DNA of 64,000 nucleotides, taken from positions 1 through 64,000 of the forward strand of contig JAOPYO010000017.1 of assembly GCA_025964575.1 (NCBI GenBank). Reading direction: 5' to 3'. Both the position numbers and the translations under genes were made by a program. Each line of letters begins with the position of its first letter. Position 1 is the first letter of the stretch. Below are positions 19,600-27,617 of this stretch, one piece after another. The notes under the pieces are model-generated. The model saw only the letters and a list, made by a program, of their open reading frames with translations. It ran no database searches and had not been told where the DNA came from. The DNA is from Actinomycetes bacterium. GTDB lineage: Bacteria > Actinomycetota > Actinomycetes > Streptosporangiales > Streptosporangiaceae.

Positions 19600-19656
19600 C
19601 TGGCTTTGGCACCGTTCTCCATGGAGTCTCCATGGCGGGAACGGTGCCAAAGCCAG
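19600..19656. repeat. Perfect 18-bp inverted repeat hairpin
   Basis: CTGGCTTTGGCACCGTTC (19600-19617) pairs perfectly with 19639-19656 around a 21-base loop that itself contains a short TCCATGGA-type repeat. It sits 24 bases after the CHAP stop and could be its terminator. It also overlaps the point where the CopZ remnant loses its N-terminus, so an element scar is possible. Confidence 0.7.
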
Positions 19657-19823
19657 TGCCGATGACAACTTCCGGCAGGGAAATCGGCCAGATCGAGAAG
19701 GTGACCAACGTCCAGGTGGACCTGACAACCGGCAACGTTGCCGTCACCAGCACCGGTCCCCTCGACGATCGAGCCGTCAAGGAAGGAGTCGACGAGGCCG
19801 GATACGAAGTCGTCGAATCCTAA
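19632..19823 (+). pseudogene. CopZ-like HMA copper chaperone, N-terminus lost
   Basis: From about residue 14 the translation matches the second half of a heavy-metal-associated domain: EIGQIEKVTNVQVDLTTG, then VAVTSTGPLDDRAVKEGVDE and AGYEVVES. The first strand with the metal-binding CxxC is missing, replaced by sequence from the inverted repeat. It cannot bind copper as a normal chaperone. Nearby DUF305 and CsoR-box genes suggest it derives from a copper locus. Confidence 0.75.
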
Positions 19824-19904
19824 CTCTTGAGCTGGTCGGCCGGCTGCTTCTCCGAGACGCTCAGCTCCTGACGGGGTCAGGGCGTTCCCGGCCCCCAAGC
19901 CGGT

Positions 19905-20552
19905 CTACTTCAGCAGTGACCGCATGGTGGCGATCTGAGCGGACTGGCCTGAGACGATGTTGGCGGCCAACGTCTTGGCGGGGTCGTACGAGCCGTTGGC
20001 CTGCTCAACCTTCGCCATCGTGATCGCGCCCTCATGGTGCTTGATCATCATGGTGAGGAACATCTTGTCGAACGCCGCACCGGACGCCTTGTCGAGCTTT
20101 TTCATCTCGGCGGCGGACATCATCCCCTGACCTGGGCCCTTGTCCATGCCGGGCATGCCGGGCATACCGCCGCCGCTCGGGCTCGGCGTGACGCCCCAGC
20201 TGTTGAGCCAGCCCGTCATGGTCTTGATCTCAGGGCCCTGGGCCTGCTCGATTTGCCCGGCGAGCGTCTTGACCGCGGGGTTCTTGGCTTTGGTGACGGC
20301 GAGCCTAGCCATCTCCACTGCCTGCTGGTGGTGAGCGCTCATCGCCTGCGCGAACATAACGTCCTGGTCGTTGTGCTGTGCGGCGGGAGCAGCGGAAGTG
20401 GACGTGGACACCGACGGGTTGGCCATGCTCATGTCGCCCAGGTCGCTGCTCTTGTTGTCCTTACCGCCGCAGCCGGCGATGCCGGCGATGCCGGCGATGC
20501 CGGCGAGCCCGATGATGGTGGCGGTACAGAATGCAAGAGTGCGCTTTTGCAT
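19905..20552 (-). CDS. DUF305 lipoprotein
   Basis: A 215-residue exported lipoprotein. AAGGAG lies 8 bases before the ATG; a signal peptide ends in an IAGIAGC-type lipobox, and the mature chain is Met/His-rich. The ferritin-like DUF305 domain shows its two HH sites: FAQAMSAHHQQAVEMARLAV and FLTMMIKHHEGAITMAK. DUF305 proteins are frequently linked to copper and other metals in actinobacteria. A Met/Gly insert (GGGMPGMPGMDKGPGQGMM) lies between the two halves. It converges on the CopZ remnant. Confidence 0.92.
   Translation of the reverse strand: MQKRTLAFCTATIIGLAGIAGIAGIAGCGGKDNKSSDLGDMSMANPSVSTSTSAAPAAQHNDQDVMFAQAMSAHHQQAVEMARLAVTKAKNPAVKTLAGQIEQAQGPEIKTMTGWLNSWGVTPSPSGGGMPGMPGMDKGPGQGMMSAAEMKKLDKASGAAFDKMFLTMMIKHHEGAITMAKVEQANGSYDPAKTLAANIVSGQSAQIATMRSLLK
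20472..20507. repeat. 9-bp tandem repeat in signal peptide
   Basis: GCCGGCGAT repeated three times and followed by GCCGGCGAG. It encodes repeated Gly-Ile-Ala in the hydrophobic core of the DUF305 signal peptide. Copy number could vary by slippage without breaking the frame. Confidence 0.85.
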
Positions 20553-21116
20553 ATCGAGTTCTCCTTGTGCATGGCTGGTGCGGGCCGGTGCTACGAAGGC
20601 GAGACCGGCCCGAGGATAAGAGGAGACCAACCGATGCCATACGACATCGGCTCCCGGACTCCTATATCCGCAGCACAGAGAGCTGATGGAGTTTGGGCGG
20701 GCGCGCCAGCGGCGGGCCGCGCCACACATATGAGCCTAGCCGGGGTTCGGGGGCGCCAGTCGCAGGGCCTTGCGTCACGAGCAGCGCCGTCAGGACCAGC
20801 AACGCTAGACAAACCTGCCCCGGATGGTTCTCATAGCCCGGCAAGGAGAGCTGCCGTCTAACCACGTCCGCGGTGTTAGACGACCTGCTGCATGCTCGAA
20901 TCTTCAGTATCGCCAACGCGAGCGCCCGTCGCCGTCACGGGCCTGGCTGGATCATCGCACTCAGCGTTACCTGCCAACCCATCACGGGATGACCCTTTTT
21001 CCACCGTTAGGTGGCGCAAATCAAGATCTCCTCCTACGATGCGTCGGAGGTTAGTCGTTCATCGCTTCCCGCTCCCGGGAACGGCGGCTGGCCCGCCGAA
21101 TCCCCTGGCTCGATAC
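20553..21116. other. Intergenic leader region, no gene recognised
   Basis: About 560 bases separate the divergent DUF305 and NlpC/P60 genes. The right end runs into riboswitch 4. Several ORFs are open but none has a credible start plus family resemblance. Confidence 0.45.
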
Positions 21117-21226
21117 GGCGCCGGGGAACCGGGGACCCGGTCTCACTGGGGTGAATCCGCTGAAGCGTGAGCTCAGCGGTAGGGCTGACTCCGGCCCGAA
21201 CCCGTCAGCTAACCCGGTAGGCGGTC
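21117..21226 (+). ncRNA. ydaO (c-di-AMP) riboswitch 4
   Basis: Compact copy with blocks GGAACCGGGGACC, CTGGGGTGAATCCGC, TAGGGCTGAC, and CGAACCCGTCAGCTAACCC then GGTAGGCGG. It ends 17 bases before the GTG of the NlpC/P60 gene at 21243, with AAGGAGAGG in between. Confidence 0.9.
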
Positions 21227-21242
21227 AAGGAGAGGATCTCGC

Positions 21243-22295
21243 GTGGATCGACGTCTGCACCGAGCCACATCACACGTACTGGTCCGGTTCAGCAAGTCAA
21301 CGCTTGGGTGGACTGCATCGGTTGCGCTCGCCACCACGTTGGTCGGCGTGCTTCCAGTGGATTCAGCGATCGCCCAGCCGAAGCCGTCGCGTAAGGAACT
21401 GACTGCCAAAGAGAAGCAGCTCGCCGACCAGCTCGAGAAGATGACTGAGCAGTACAACGGGTTGCAGGTCCGCCTCAAACAGGCCGAACGCGCCGCGAAG
21501 TCCGCTGCGGACAACGCCAAAGTCCAGCAGCAGAGCATGGAGACAGCGCGGCTCAAAGTCGCCCAGATGGCGGCAGAGAGCTACAAGAACGGCGGCCTCG
21601 ACCCTGCCGTGGCACTCGCCGGCGCCAAGGACCCGCAGGCGCTACTGGACCAGACTTCCACGCTGAACTACTTCACCGCGCAGGGCAGCAGCCAGGTCCG
21701 CGACCTCTTCCAGGTGCTGCAGGCGAGCACCCGGGCACAGAAGGCCGCCCAAGACCGGGCCGGCCAGGTCAAGAGCCTCGCCCGAGAGGCGACACAGAAG
21801 CAGCAAGCCCTCCGGACCGCCCTCAAGCAGGTCCGCGGCAAGCTCGGCCAATCAACCGCAGTGCCCGGCGGACCCACCCCCAACGTCGCTGCCGGTGGCG
21901 CCTCGGCCAAGGCCATGGGTGCTGTCAGGGCGGCGTTGGCCCGGCTCGGCACTCCCTACTCCTGGGGCGGTGGAACGGCCTCGGGTCCCAGCTACGGAGT
22001 GGCTCAGGGCGCCAACATCAAAGGCTTCGACTGCTCCGGGCTCACCCTGTACGCCTACGCCCGGGTCGGCATCAGCCTTCCGCACTACACCGGCAGCCAG
22101 TACAACTCCGGCGTGCACGTCACCCGCGCCCAGCTCAAGCCCGGAGACCTGGTCTTCTTCTACTCCGACCTGCACCACATGGGCATGTACATCGGGAACG
22201 GCAACATGGTCCACGCTCCTCAGACCGGCGACGTCGTCAAGATCAGCCCACTCTCGAGTCATCCCTCCTTCGCCGGTGGCGTCCGCGTCGGCTAG
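21243..22295 (+). CDS. NlpC/P60 peptidoglycan hydrolase 2 (RipA-like)
   Basis: A 350-residue secreted endopeptidase. GTG start with AAGGAGAGG upstream. The signal peptide region is TASVALATTLVGVLPVDSAI; a coiled coil spans about residues 50-210 (KEKQLADQLEKMTEQYNGLQ onward). The NlpC/P60 domain carries the catalytic Cys in GFDCSGLTLYAYA and the His in HHMGMYIGNG, ending HAPQTGDVVKI. An insert GGTASGPSYGVAQGAN before the catalytic Cys is absent from paralogue 1. Coiled-coil RipA-type hydrolases act at division septa. Controlled by riboswitch 4. Confidence 0.93.
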   Translation: MDRRLHRATSHVLVRFSKSTLGWTASVALATTLVGVLPVDSAIAQPKPSRKELTAKEKQLADQLEKMTEQYNGLQVRLKQAERAAKSAADNAKVQQQSMETARLKVAQMAAESYKNGGLDPAVALAGAKDPQALLDQTSTLNYFTAQGSSQVRDLFQVLQASTRAQKAAQDRAGQVKSLAREATQKQQALRTALKQVRGKLGQSTAVPGGPTPNVAAGGASAKAMGAVRAALARLGTPYSWGGGTASGPSYGVAQGANIKGFDCSGLTLYAYARVGISLPHYTGSQYNSGVHVTRAQLKPGDLVFFYSDLHHMGMYIGNGNMVHAPQTGDVVKISPLSSHPSFAGGVRVG

Positions 22296-22419
22296 CTAAC
22301 ACAAGCGCGCCAACGCTTTGCCGGTCTCAGAACGTGGTTTGGTGATTTTGGTCAGATGTTGGGTCCAGCCGCATGCACACTGGCCAGGTTGGTAACAGAC
22401 AAGTCACGGAGGTTCGGTT

Positions 22420-23259
22420 GTGAGCAGTGGCCATGAGAGGTCCGCCGTCTACGCGGCCATCGTGGCGTCGATCAGTGTGTTGACCTCGTGCGGTAGCGGC
22501 AACACCAATGCACCTCAGGCCTCTACCTCCGGCGCTGCCGCCGGAGGGACCACCACATCCGCCGGCACCCCTGTAGGGAAGGCCAAGGGTAAGAAGTCCA
22601 AGCCCTTCACGGGAAAGACCATCGTGTTGGATCCCGGGCACAACGGTGGCAATGGGGCTCATCCGTCGGACATCAATCGGAAGGTGGACATCGTCAACGG
22701 GCGCAAGGAGTGCGACACCACCGGGACAGAATCCGCCTCCGGCTACTCCGAGCACGCCTACACCTGGGACGTCTCCAACCGGCTGAAGAAAATCCTGCAG
22801 GCACGCGGCGCCAAGGTCGTGCTCACCCGGAACAACGACACCGGCGTCGGCCCGTGCATCAATGAGCGGGCGGCGATCGGCAACCAGGCCAAGGCCGACG
22901 TCGCACTGTCCGTGCACGCCGATGGGGCCCCCAAGAGCGGCCACGGCTTCCACATCATCGAACCGGCCCCGATAAAAGGCCACACCGACAAGATCGTCAA
23001 GGACTCGAGCCGCCTCGCCCTGGCCCTGCGGGCCGCATACCTGCGGGGCACCGGCATTTCCTACTCCGACTACATCGGCAAGGACGCCCTCGACGTACGA
23101 GGCGACCTGGGCGGGCTGAACCTGTCCACGGTGCCGAAGGTCTTCATCGAGACCGGCAATATGGCCAATCCCGGAGACATCGCCAAGCTGGCCGACCCCA
23201 ACTTCCGCCAGCGCATCGCCGAATCCCTCGCCACCGGACTCGCTGCTTATTTCGGCTAG
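22420..23259 (+). CDS. N-acetylmuramoyl-L-alanine amidase, Rv3717-like lipoprotein
   Basis: A 279-residue Amidase_3-family zinc hydrolase that cuts the stem peptide from N-acetylmuramate. GGAGG lies 7 bases before the GTG. The N-terminus is short with SVLTSCGSG as a lipobox. The catalytic domain shows the zinc His in IVLDPGHNGGN, the Glu in SGYSEHAYTWDVSNRL, the second His in ALSVHADG, and the catalytic Glu in VFIETGNMAN. The insert region with two cysteines (KECDTT and GPCINER) resembles Rv3717, where they form a disulfide. No riboswitch lies directly upstream. Confidence 0.92.
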   Translation: MSSGHERSAVYAAIVASISVLTSCGSGNTNAPQASTSGAAAGGTTTSAGTPVGKAKGKKSKPFTGKTIVLDPGHNGGNGAHPSDINRKVDIVNGRKECDTTGTESASGYSEHAYTWDVSNRLKKILQARGAKVVLTRNNDTGVGPCINERAAIGNQAKADVALSVHADGAPKSGHGFHIIEPAPIKGHTDKIVKDSSRLALALRAAYLRGTGISYSDYIGKDALDVRGDLGGLNLSTVPKVFIETGNMANPGDIAKLADPNFRQRIAESLATGLAAYFG

Positions 23260-23285
23260 CCCGACGGTCCGGCGCTCGCCCACCT

Positions 23286-23304
23286 ATACACCCCTATGGG
23301 GTAT
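23286..23304. promoter_or_regulatory. CsoR/RicR-type copper operator
   Basis: ATACACCCCTATGGGGTAT, a palindromic CCCC-TAT-GGGG core with TA flanks, matches the actinobacterial CsoR box type. It lies 67 bases before the ATG of the DUF6153/LpqS-like gene and 5.7-15.7 kb from the similar box at 7610, marking a second copper-responsive promoter. Confidence 0.7.
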
Positions 23305-23370
23305 GGTTCAAGTCCGAGATGCCAACGACGACGGACGAGGCCGGCTGACGTGGGACGCGCAGCGAGGACG

Positions 23371-23808
23371 ATGAGGCGGGGCAGGGCCCGCGTCATTGTT
23401 GTGGTCGCGGTCCTGGCCGGTCTGTTCTTCATGCACGGCACCGCAACCGGTGCGGTGGGGTGTCACGACGGTGCGAGCGGCGCGGCACCTGCTGCCGGCG
23501 CGATGCACGACGAGATGAATACCGCCGTCGTGGTCGCCCATCCTTCGAGCGTTGCGTCGCAGGCGGACTGGGCCGGGACAGATCACGTGGTCTCACTGGA
23601 TAGCCATCGCTGGGCCGGTCATGGGCAGCTCTGCTCGGCGAACCTCCCCAGAGCGGTGACGGCTCAGACCCCGGCGCCCGGCGCGTTGGTGGCGCTGCTG
23701 CCGGTGCTGCTGTTGCTTCGCCGGGTGAACCGCCGTGGCGCTCGGACGCGCGCGCCCCCGGCAAGCGGCGCCAGCCTGCTCCTGCAATTGTGTATTTCCC
23801 GGACGTGA
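23371..23808 (+). CDS. DUF6153/LpqS-like small exported protein
   Basis: A 145-residue protein with a signal or anchor segment (RVIVVVAVLAGLFFMHGTAT) and a Cys/His-containing middle (GCHDGASG, HGQLCSANL). The C-terminal signature ends SLLLQLCISRT, as is typical of DUF6153; M. tuberculosis LpqS, a RicR-regulon protein, has a similar short layout ending RFCLARR. A second hydrophobic stretch (ALVALLPVLLLL) precedes the tail. The start could be the GTG slightly upstream. The CsoR-type box just upstream supports a copper function. Confidence 0.75.
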   Translation: MRRGRARVIVVVAVLAGLFFMHGTATGAVGCHDGASGAAPAAGAMHDEMNTAVVVAHPSSVASQADWAGTDHVVSLDSHRWAGHGQLCSANLPRAVTAQTPAPGALVALLPVLLLLRRVNRRGARTRAPPASGASLLLQLCISRT

Positions 23809-23919
23809 CGGGCACGCTCCGGTCAGGGGCTTCGCCATGGCGACCTGCCTGACCGGACCATGCGTCCCGTCATCCGCACGGCGCATTGCGCGCGTGCCAC
23901 CCGGAAAGATCACAAACAG

Positions 23920-24837
23920 ATGTTGTTCTCCTTCACGCGTTCCCGGCGCCTCGTCGCCGGTCTCGGCCTGTCCACCGCGCTCGGGATCGGACTGGCCGCC
24001 TGCGGCGGCTCCGGCCACGACAACATGCCGGCCATGTCCCACAACAGCCCGACGGCCTCCCCCAGCGGCTCGGCCCATTCCATGGAGTCCATGGAGGGCA
24101 TGCCCGGGATGTCAGGGGCCGCCAGCGACGGCCTCGCGGCCACCGCCTCCGGGTTCAGTCTCATGCCCCAGGAATCGAAGCTGGTCGCCGGACAGGCGGC
24201 GTCCGTCCGCTTCCAGATCGTGGGAACCAACAGCAAGCCGGTGACCGCGTTCGAACCGGACCAGACCAAGCTCATGCACTTCTACCTGATCCGCTCGGAC
24301 TTGACTGGCTTCCAGCACGTCCACCCCACCATGGCCAAGGACGGCACCTGGACCGCGCCGCTCACGGCGATCAAGCCCGGCTCCTACCGCGCGTACACCT
24401 CGTTCATCACCAAGGACAACGCAGGCAAGGCCGTACCACTGGTGCTGAGCCAGACCATCACCGTGCCCGGCACCGCGGCCACCTCCGCGCTGCCCAAGCC
24501 GTCCACGACCACGACCATCGATGGCTACACCCTCACCCTCTCGGGTGAGCCGATGGCCGGGATGGCACACCCCCTCACCGTCACCGTGTCCAAGAACGGG
24601 AAGCCGGTCCACGACCTGCAGCCCTATCTAGACACCTACGCACACGTGACGGCCGTCCATAAGGGCGACCTGGCCTTCGCCCACCTGCACCCGGAAGGCA
24701 CCGCGAAGACCGCCAACGGCGGGCCGACTCTGTCCTTCCACACCGAATTCTCCAAGAAGGGGAACTACCGGCTGTTCCTTCAGTTCCAGACGGGCGGCAC
24801 CCTGCACACCGCCGCGATCACCCTGACCGTGAGTTGA
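23920..24837 (+). CDS. Met/His-rich exported lipoprotein, probably metal-linked
   Basis: A 305-residue lipoprotein: signal peptide LVAGLGLSTALGIGLAACG with an LAAC lipobox, then a Met/His segment (DNMPAMSHNSP, MESMEGMPGMSG) like copper-binding proteins. Two beta-sandwich-like repeats follow; each carries an HxHP-type motif (FQHVHPTMAKDGTWTA and FAHLHPEGTAKT) and a closing GSYRAYTSF / GNYRLFLQF strand. It follows the DUF6153 gene by 111 bases and probably shares its copper-box promoter. No enzyme motif is evident; a periplasm-side copper-binding role is inferred. Confidence 0.75.
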   Translation: MLFSFTRSRRLVAGLGLSTALGIGLAACGGSGHDNMPAMSHNSPTASPSGSAHSMESMEGMPGMSGAASDGLAATASGFSLMPQESKLVAGQAASVRFQIVGTNSKPVTAFEPDQTKLMHFYLIRSDLTGFQHVHPTMAKDGTWTAPLTAIKPGSYRAYTSFITKDNAGKAVPLVLSQTITVPGTAATSALPKPSTTTTIDGYTLTLSGEPMAGMAHPLTVTVSKNGKPVHDLQPYLDTYAHVTAVHKGDLAFAHLHPEGTAKTANGGPTLSFHTEFSKKGNYRLFLQFQTGGTLHTAAITLTVS

Positions 24838-24845
24838 GCCGAGCC

Positions 24846-24874
24846 GCGGCAGGCCTGGTCAACAGGCCTGCCGC
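24846..24874. terminator. Perfect 12-bp hairpin terminator
   Basis: GCGGCAGGCCTG and its complement surround a GTCAA loop, 8 bases after the stop of the lipoprotein gene at 23920. Confidence 0.8.
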
Positions 24875-24961
24875 ACCAGGCGTCGTTTCCCTCCGGGCAC
24901 GGCAGGACCGTAGATCTCGGAGGAACATCCTGATGCCAAACCTTCTCGCTGGGCTGCCTCT

Positions 24962-24985
24962 CACCCGGCGTCATGACGCCGGGTG
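24962..24985. repeat. Perfect 24-bp palindrome
   Basis: CACCCGGCGTCATGACGCCGGGTG. With no loop bases of its own, it could be a back-up terminator or an operator. It lies 77 bases beyond the terminator at 24846. The rest of 24875-25402 shows no recognisable gene. Confidence 0.6.
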
Positions 24986-25402
24986 GTTTCAGGAGTGGCA
25001 GATTCAGGACTTGGTGAGGGATGCTCGTCGGCGCGCGGCACATCCACCATCAGCGGTCTCGCCTCCCGGGCCGACCGGCGGGGCAAGGTCTGTGACAAGG
25101 ACTCAGTCGATCCTGGCTCCAAGAGTGCTCACCCGCCGGCGGCTACCGGAACCGAGCCCCCTCCCTGTCAACGTCGGCTGAAATTCATGCGTGGTCGACG
25201 CTCCCGCCCAGATCTACCGCTCGTCACGGGGCTGGTGCCAAGACGGGACTAAGCAGATAACCCCCACTAGGCTCCAGGAAGACCACCTTTTGGGAAGAAG
25301 CCAGTCTTCAGAGTGAAAGTCCATGTCCTGAAGCGATCTGGTCGAGGTCGTACCAGGAGGACCTCACCATCGCCTGGCCGTGAGTGCGAGAGGGACGGTG
25401 CG

Positions 25403-26914
25403 GTGGAGCCCGGGGCGTTGCTCGGCGGGAAGTATCAATTGGGAACTCGGCTCGGCCGGGGCGGGATGGGTGAGGTGTGGTCCGCCACCGATCGGGGGCT
25501 GGGCCGAACCGTCGCGATCAAAATCGTGCTCGCCGACCTGCACGGTCATGCGGCGTTGATCGCACGGCTGCGGAACGAGGCCAGGACTGCAGCCGCGTTG
25601 CAGCACCCCGGAATCACGGTCGTGCACGACATCGGCGAGCACGACGGGCATCCGTTCTTCGTGATGGAGCTGCTGGACGGTGTCGACTTCAACGCGATGC
25701 TCACGGCCAGTCCAGCGGGACTGCCCGTCGAACGGGTGGTGCCACTCATGGCGCAGGTCGCCGACGCGCTGGCGTACGCGCACCGCAATGGTGTGGTGCA
25801 CCGCGACATCAAGCCCGCCAACCTGATGGAACTGACAGAAGGCGGCGTGAAGATCTGCGACTTCGGTATCTCCCGGTACGCCGACGCGACCGTCTCCCTC
25901 ACCACACCCGGGAGTGTCCTGGGTACACCCGCATATATGGCGCCCGAACAGTACGAGGGCAGCGCCGTGAACGCGCAATCCGATCTCTACTCCCTCGGAT
26001 GTACCCTGCACGCGCTGCTGACTGGAGCACCGCCGTTCGCCGGGCCGTCACTGCCCGCCCTGATGCGTCAGCACCTCACCGCCCCCCCGCCCAATCTCAC
26101 CGGGCTCCGTCCGGACGTCCCTGCCGAACTCGAACATCTCGTCCTGCAGTTGCTCAACAAGGACCCCGGTGACCGTCCCGCATCCGGCACCCAGGTCAGC
26201 GAGGTGCTTCGAATGCTCCCGACCGGGCCGCCCCGGTCGCGTGCCACGTCCCCGGACCAGTCCGTCCTGCGGACTCCGCCGCCCGCTGTCCCGTCCGCCG
26301 CCTCCGGCGGGGTGGAGCGCCCGCTAGACCGGGTGGGGGCCGGAAAGGCCGAGCCGAGACCCAGTCGGCCCCGCCCTCGTCTCCCGGAGATCCGCACGAA
26401 AGCGGCCGCGGGTCCTACCGGCAGCGCTCCCCGCCAATCACGGCCCGGGAACGAGAAGGCGGCCAAGCCCTCGGGCTCGGCCGCTCCAGAGACCTTCTCG
26501 GGCGGGGTCGCTTTCATAGTCGGGCTCGTCGGTCTAGCTCTGGCTGGCCTGCTCTCCTGGACGGCGCACCACAACTTCGTCGACCAAGCGTTCCCCGAAA
26601 TCGGTCGTTTCGGAGATCATCTCAACCTTTGGTTGACGATCCTGTTCGTTGTCCTCGATTCCGCTGCCACTTTCTTGGTGCTTGTTTTCCTCTTCTACAT
26701 GTCGCCAGGGCAGGCGCGGAGCCGTAGGAGCAAACTTTTCCGTTCAGCGTTCGTCATTTTGGTCGCCTACCCAGCTCTGGAGATCATGCTGCGTTCGCTT
26801 CCCTGGTACGTGAGCCTGTTCCTCATCCCTCTTTACACTCTGTTCTACCTCTTCATCCTCGGTATGTGTCTCACCTACGCAGAGAAGGAAAAAGGCAAGG
26901 ACAACCAGGGGTGA
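25403..26914 (+). CDS. PknB-type Ser/Thr kinase with polytopic C-terminus
   Basis: Starts at GTG 25403 (GAGAGGGA upstream), 503 residues. The kinase domain occupies about residues 9-275: GRGGMGEV loop, catalytic Lys in AIKIV (about 40), HRDIKPANL, DFGISR, and GTPAYMAPEQY. A Pro/Arg-rich linker (about 280-370) leads to a C-terminal region with about four TM helices: AFIVGLVGLALAGLLSW, LWLTILFVVLDSAATFLVLV, AFVILVAYPALEIML, and LFLIPLYTLFYLFILGMCL. Most actinobacterial PknB relatives have one TM helix and an extracellular sensor, so this topology is unusual and suggests sensing within the membrane. Stands alone. Confidence 0.92.
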   Translation: MEPGALLGGKYQLGTRLGRGGMGEVWSATDRGLGRTVAIKIVLADLHGHAALIARLRNEARTAAALQHPGITVVHDIGEHDGHPFFVMELLDGVDFNAMLTASPAGLPVERVVPLMAQVADALAYAHRNGVVHRDIKPANLMELTEGGVKICDFGISRYADATVSLTTPGSVLGTPAYMAPEQYEGSAVNAQSDLYSLGCTLHALLTGAPPFAGPSLPALMRQHLTAPPPNLTGLRPDVPAELEHLVLQLLNKDPGDRPASGTQVSEVLRMLPTGPPRSRATSPDQSVLRTPPPAVPSAASGGVERPLDRVGAGKAEPRPSRPRPRLPEIRTKAAAGPTGSAPRQSRPGNEKAAKPSGSAAPETFSGGVAFIVGLVGLALAGLLSWTAHHNFVDQAFPEIGRFGDHLNLWLTILFVVLDSAATFLVLVFLFYMSPGQARSRRSKLFRSAFVILVAYPALEIMLRSLPWYVSLFLIPLYTLFYLFILGMCLTYAEKEKGKDNQG

Positions 26915-27137
26915 GACCAGCGACCGGCTGGAATCGGCCGACGCCTTCCTCGACGGACTCGACCGGATCGAGCAGGGCACCGCGCTCGCCGAGGGCACCG
27001 GGCCAGAGGACTTCTGGGCCGGGATCGACCCGCTCACCGTGCTGCCTGGCCAGGCGGTGGACGGCGACACCGATGGCACCAGCGAGGCCCAGATCCTGGA
27101 GCAGGTCGGCGGCGGCGATAACCGCGAACACCAATAA
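26910..27137 (+). pseudogene. C-terminal gene fragment, family unknown
   Basis: The frame overlapping the kinase stop is open for 75 codons with strong actinobacterial codon bias. It encodes DRLESADAFLDGLDRIEQG, then GPEDFWAGIDPLTVLPGQ and an acidic tail ending REHQ at TAA 27135-27137. There is no start codon near its beginning, so it looks like the 3' end of a gene whose front was deleted. I do not recognise it. Confidence 0.45.
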
Positions 27138-27617
27138 ATTCGTGATCTCACCACCAGCCGCGGCACGTCGCCGAATTCTGGATGGCGGTAACCCAGCGAT
27201 CAGCGGTTCACTACGGATCTAGACCGGCAGGCCAAAGCCGGAGCGACAGCTCAACGCCCTCAACACAGCGGATCTTCACCGACAAGGAACTCCGGCAACC
27301 ACGCGCTCCATCCCAACCTCAATGCCTGCCACGTCTTCCTCGCCGAGGGCGGTCCTGGTCGCCCCCAGCCTGGGATCGGGGCGTCCGATTGCGCGCGGCG
27401 ACCACAGGCACGTGCTCAACGGGCGGGTCGGCGCCGGCCTGACTGGCAGGGTCTGTGACAGTGGTCATCGTCGATCGCCGCCAAGCACAGAGCGTAGGTG
27501 CGGCACAGGCCGACCATCACGGATCACTTGATACTTCAACTTTCTCGCGTTAGCTTCACCCGAGGTGCCAAGTGATCATTGCCCAAGCAGGACGACCCTA
27601 GACCCCGGAGACCATCG
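27138..27617. other. Intergenic, no gene recognised
   Basis: About 480 bases follow the fragment ending at 27137 and run up to the maleylpyruvate isomerase family gene. I see no ORF with family resemblance and no strong hairpin. Confidence 0.45.
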
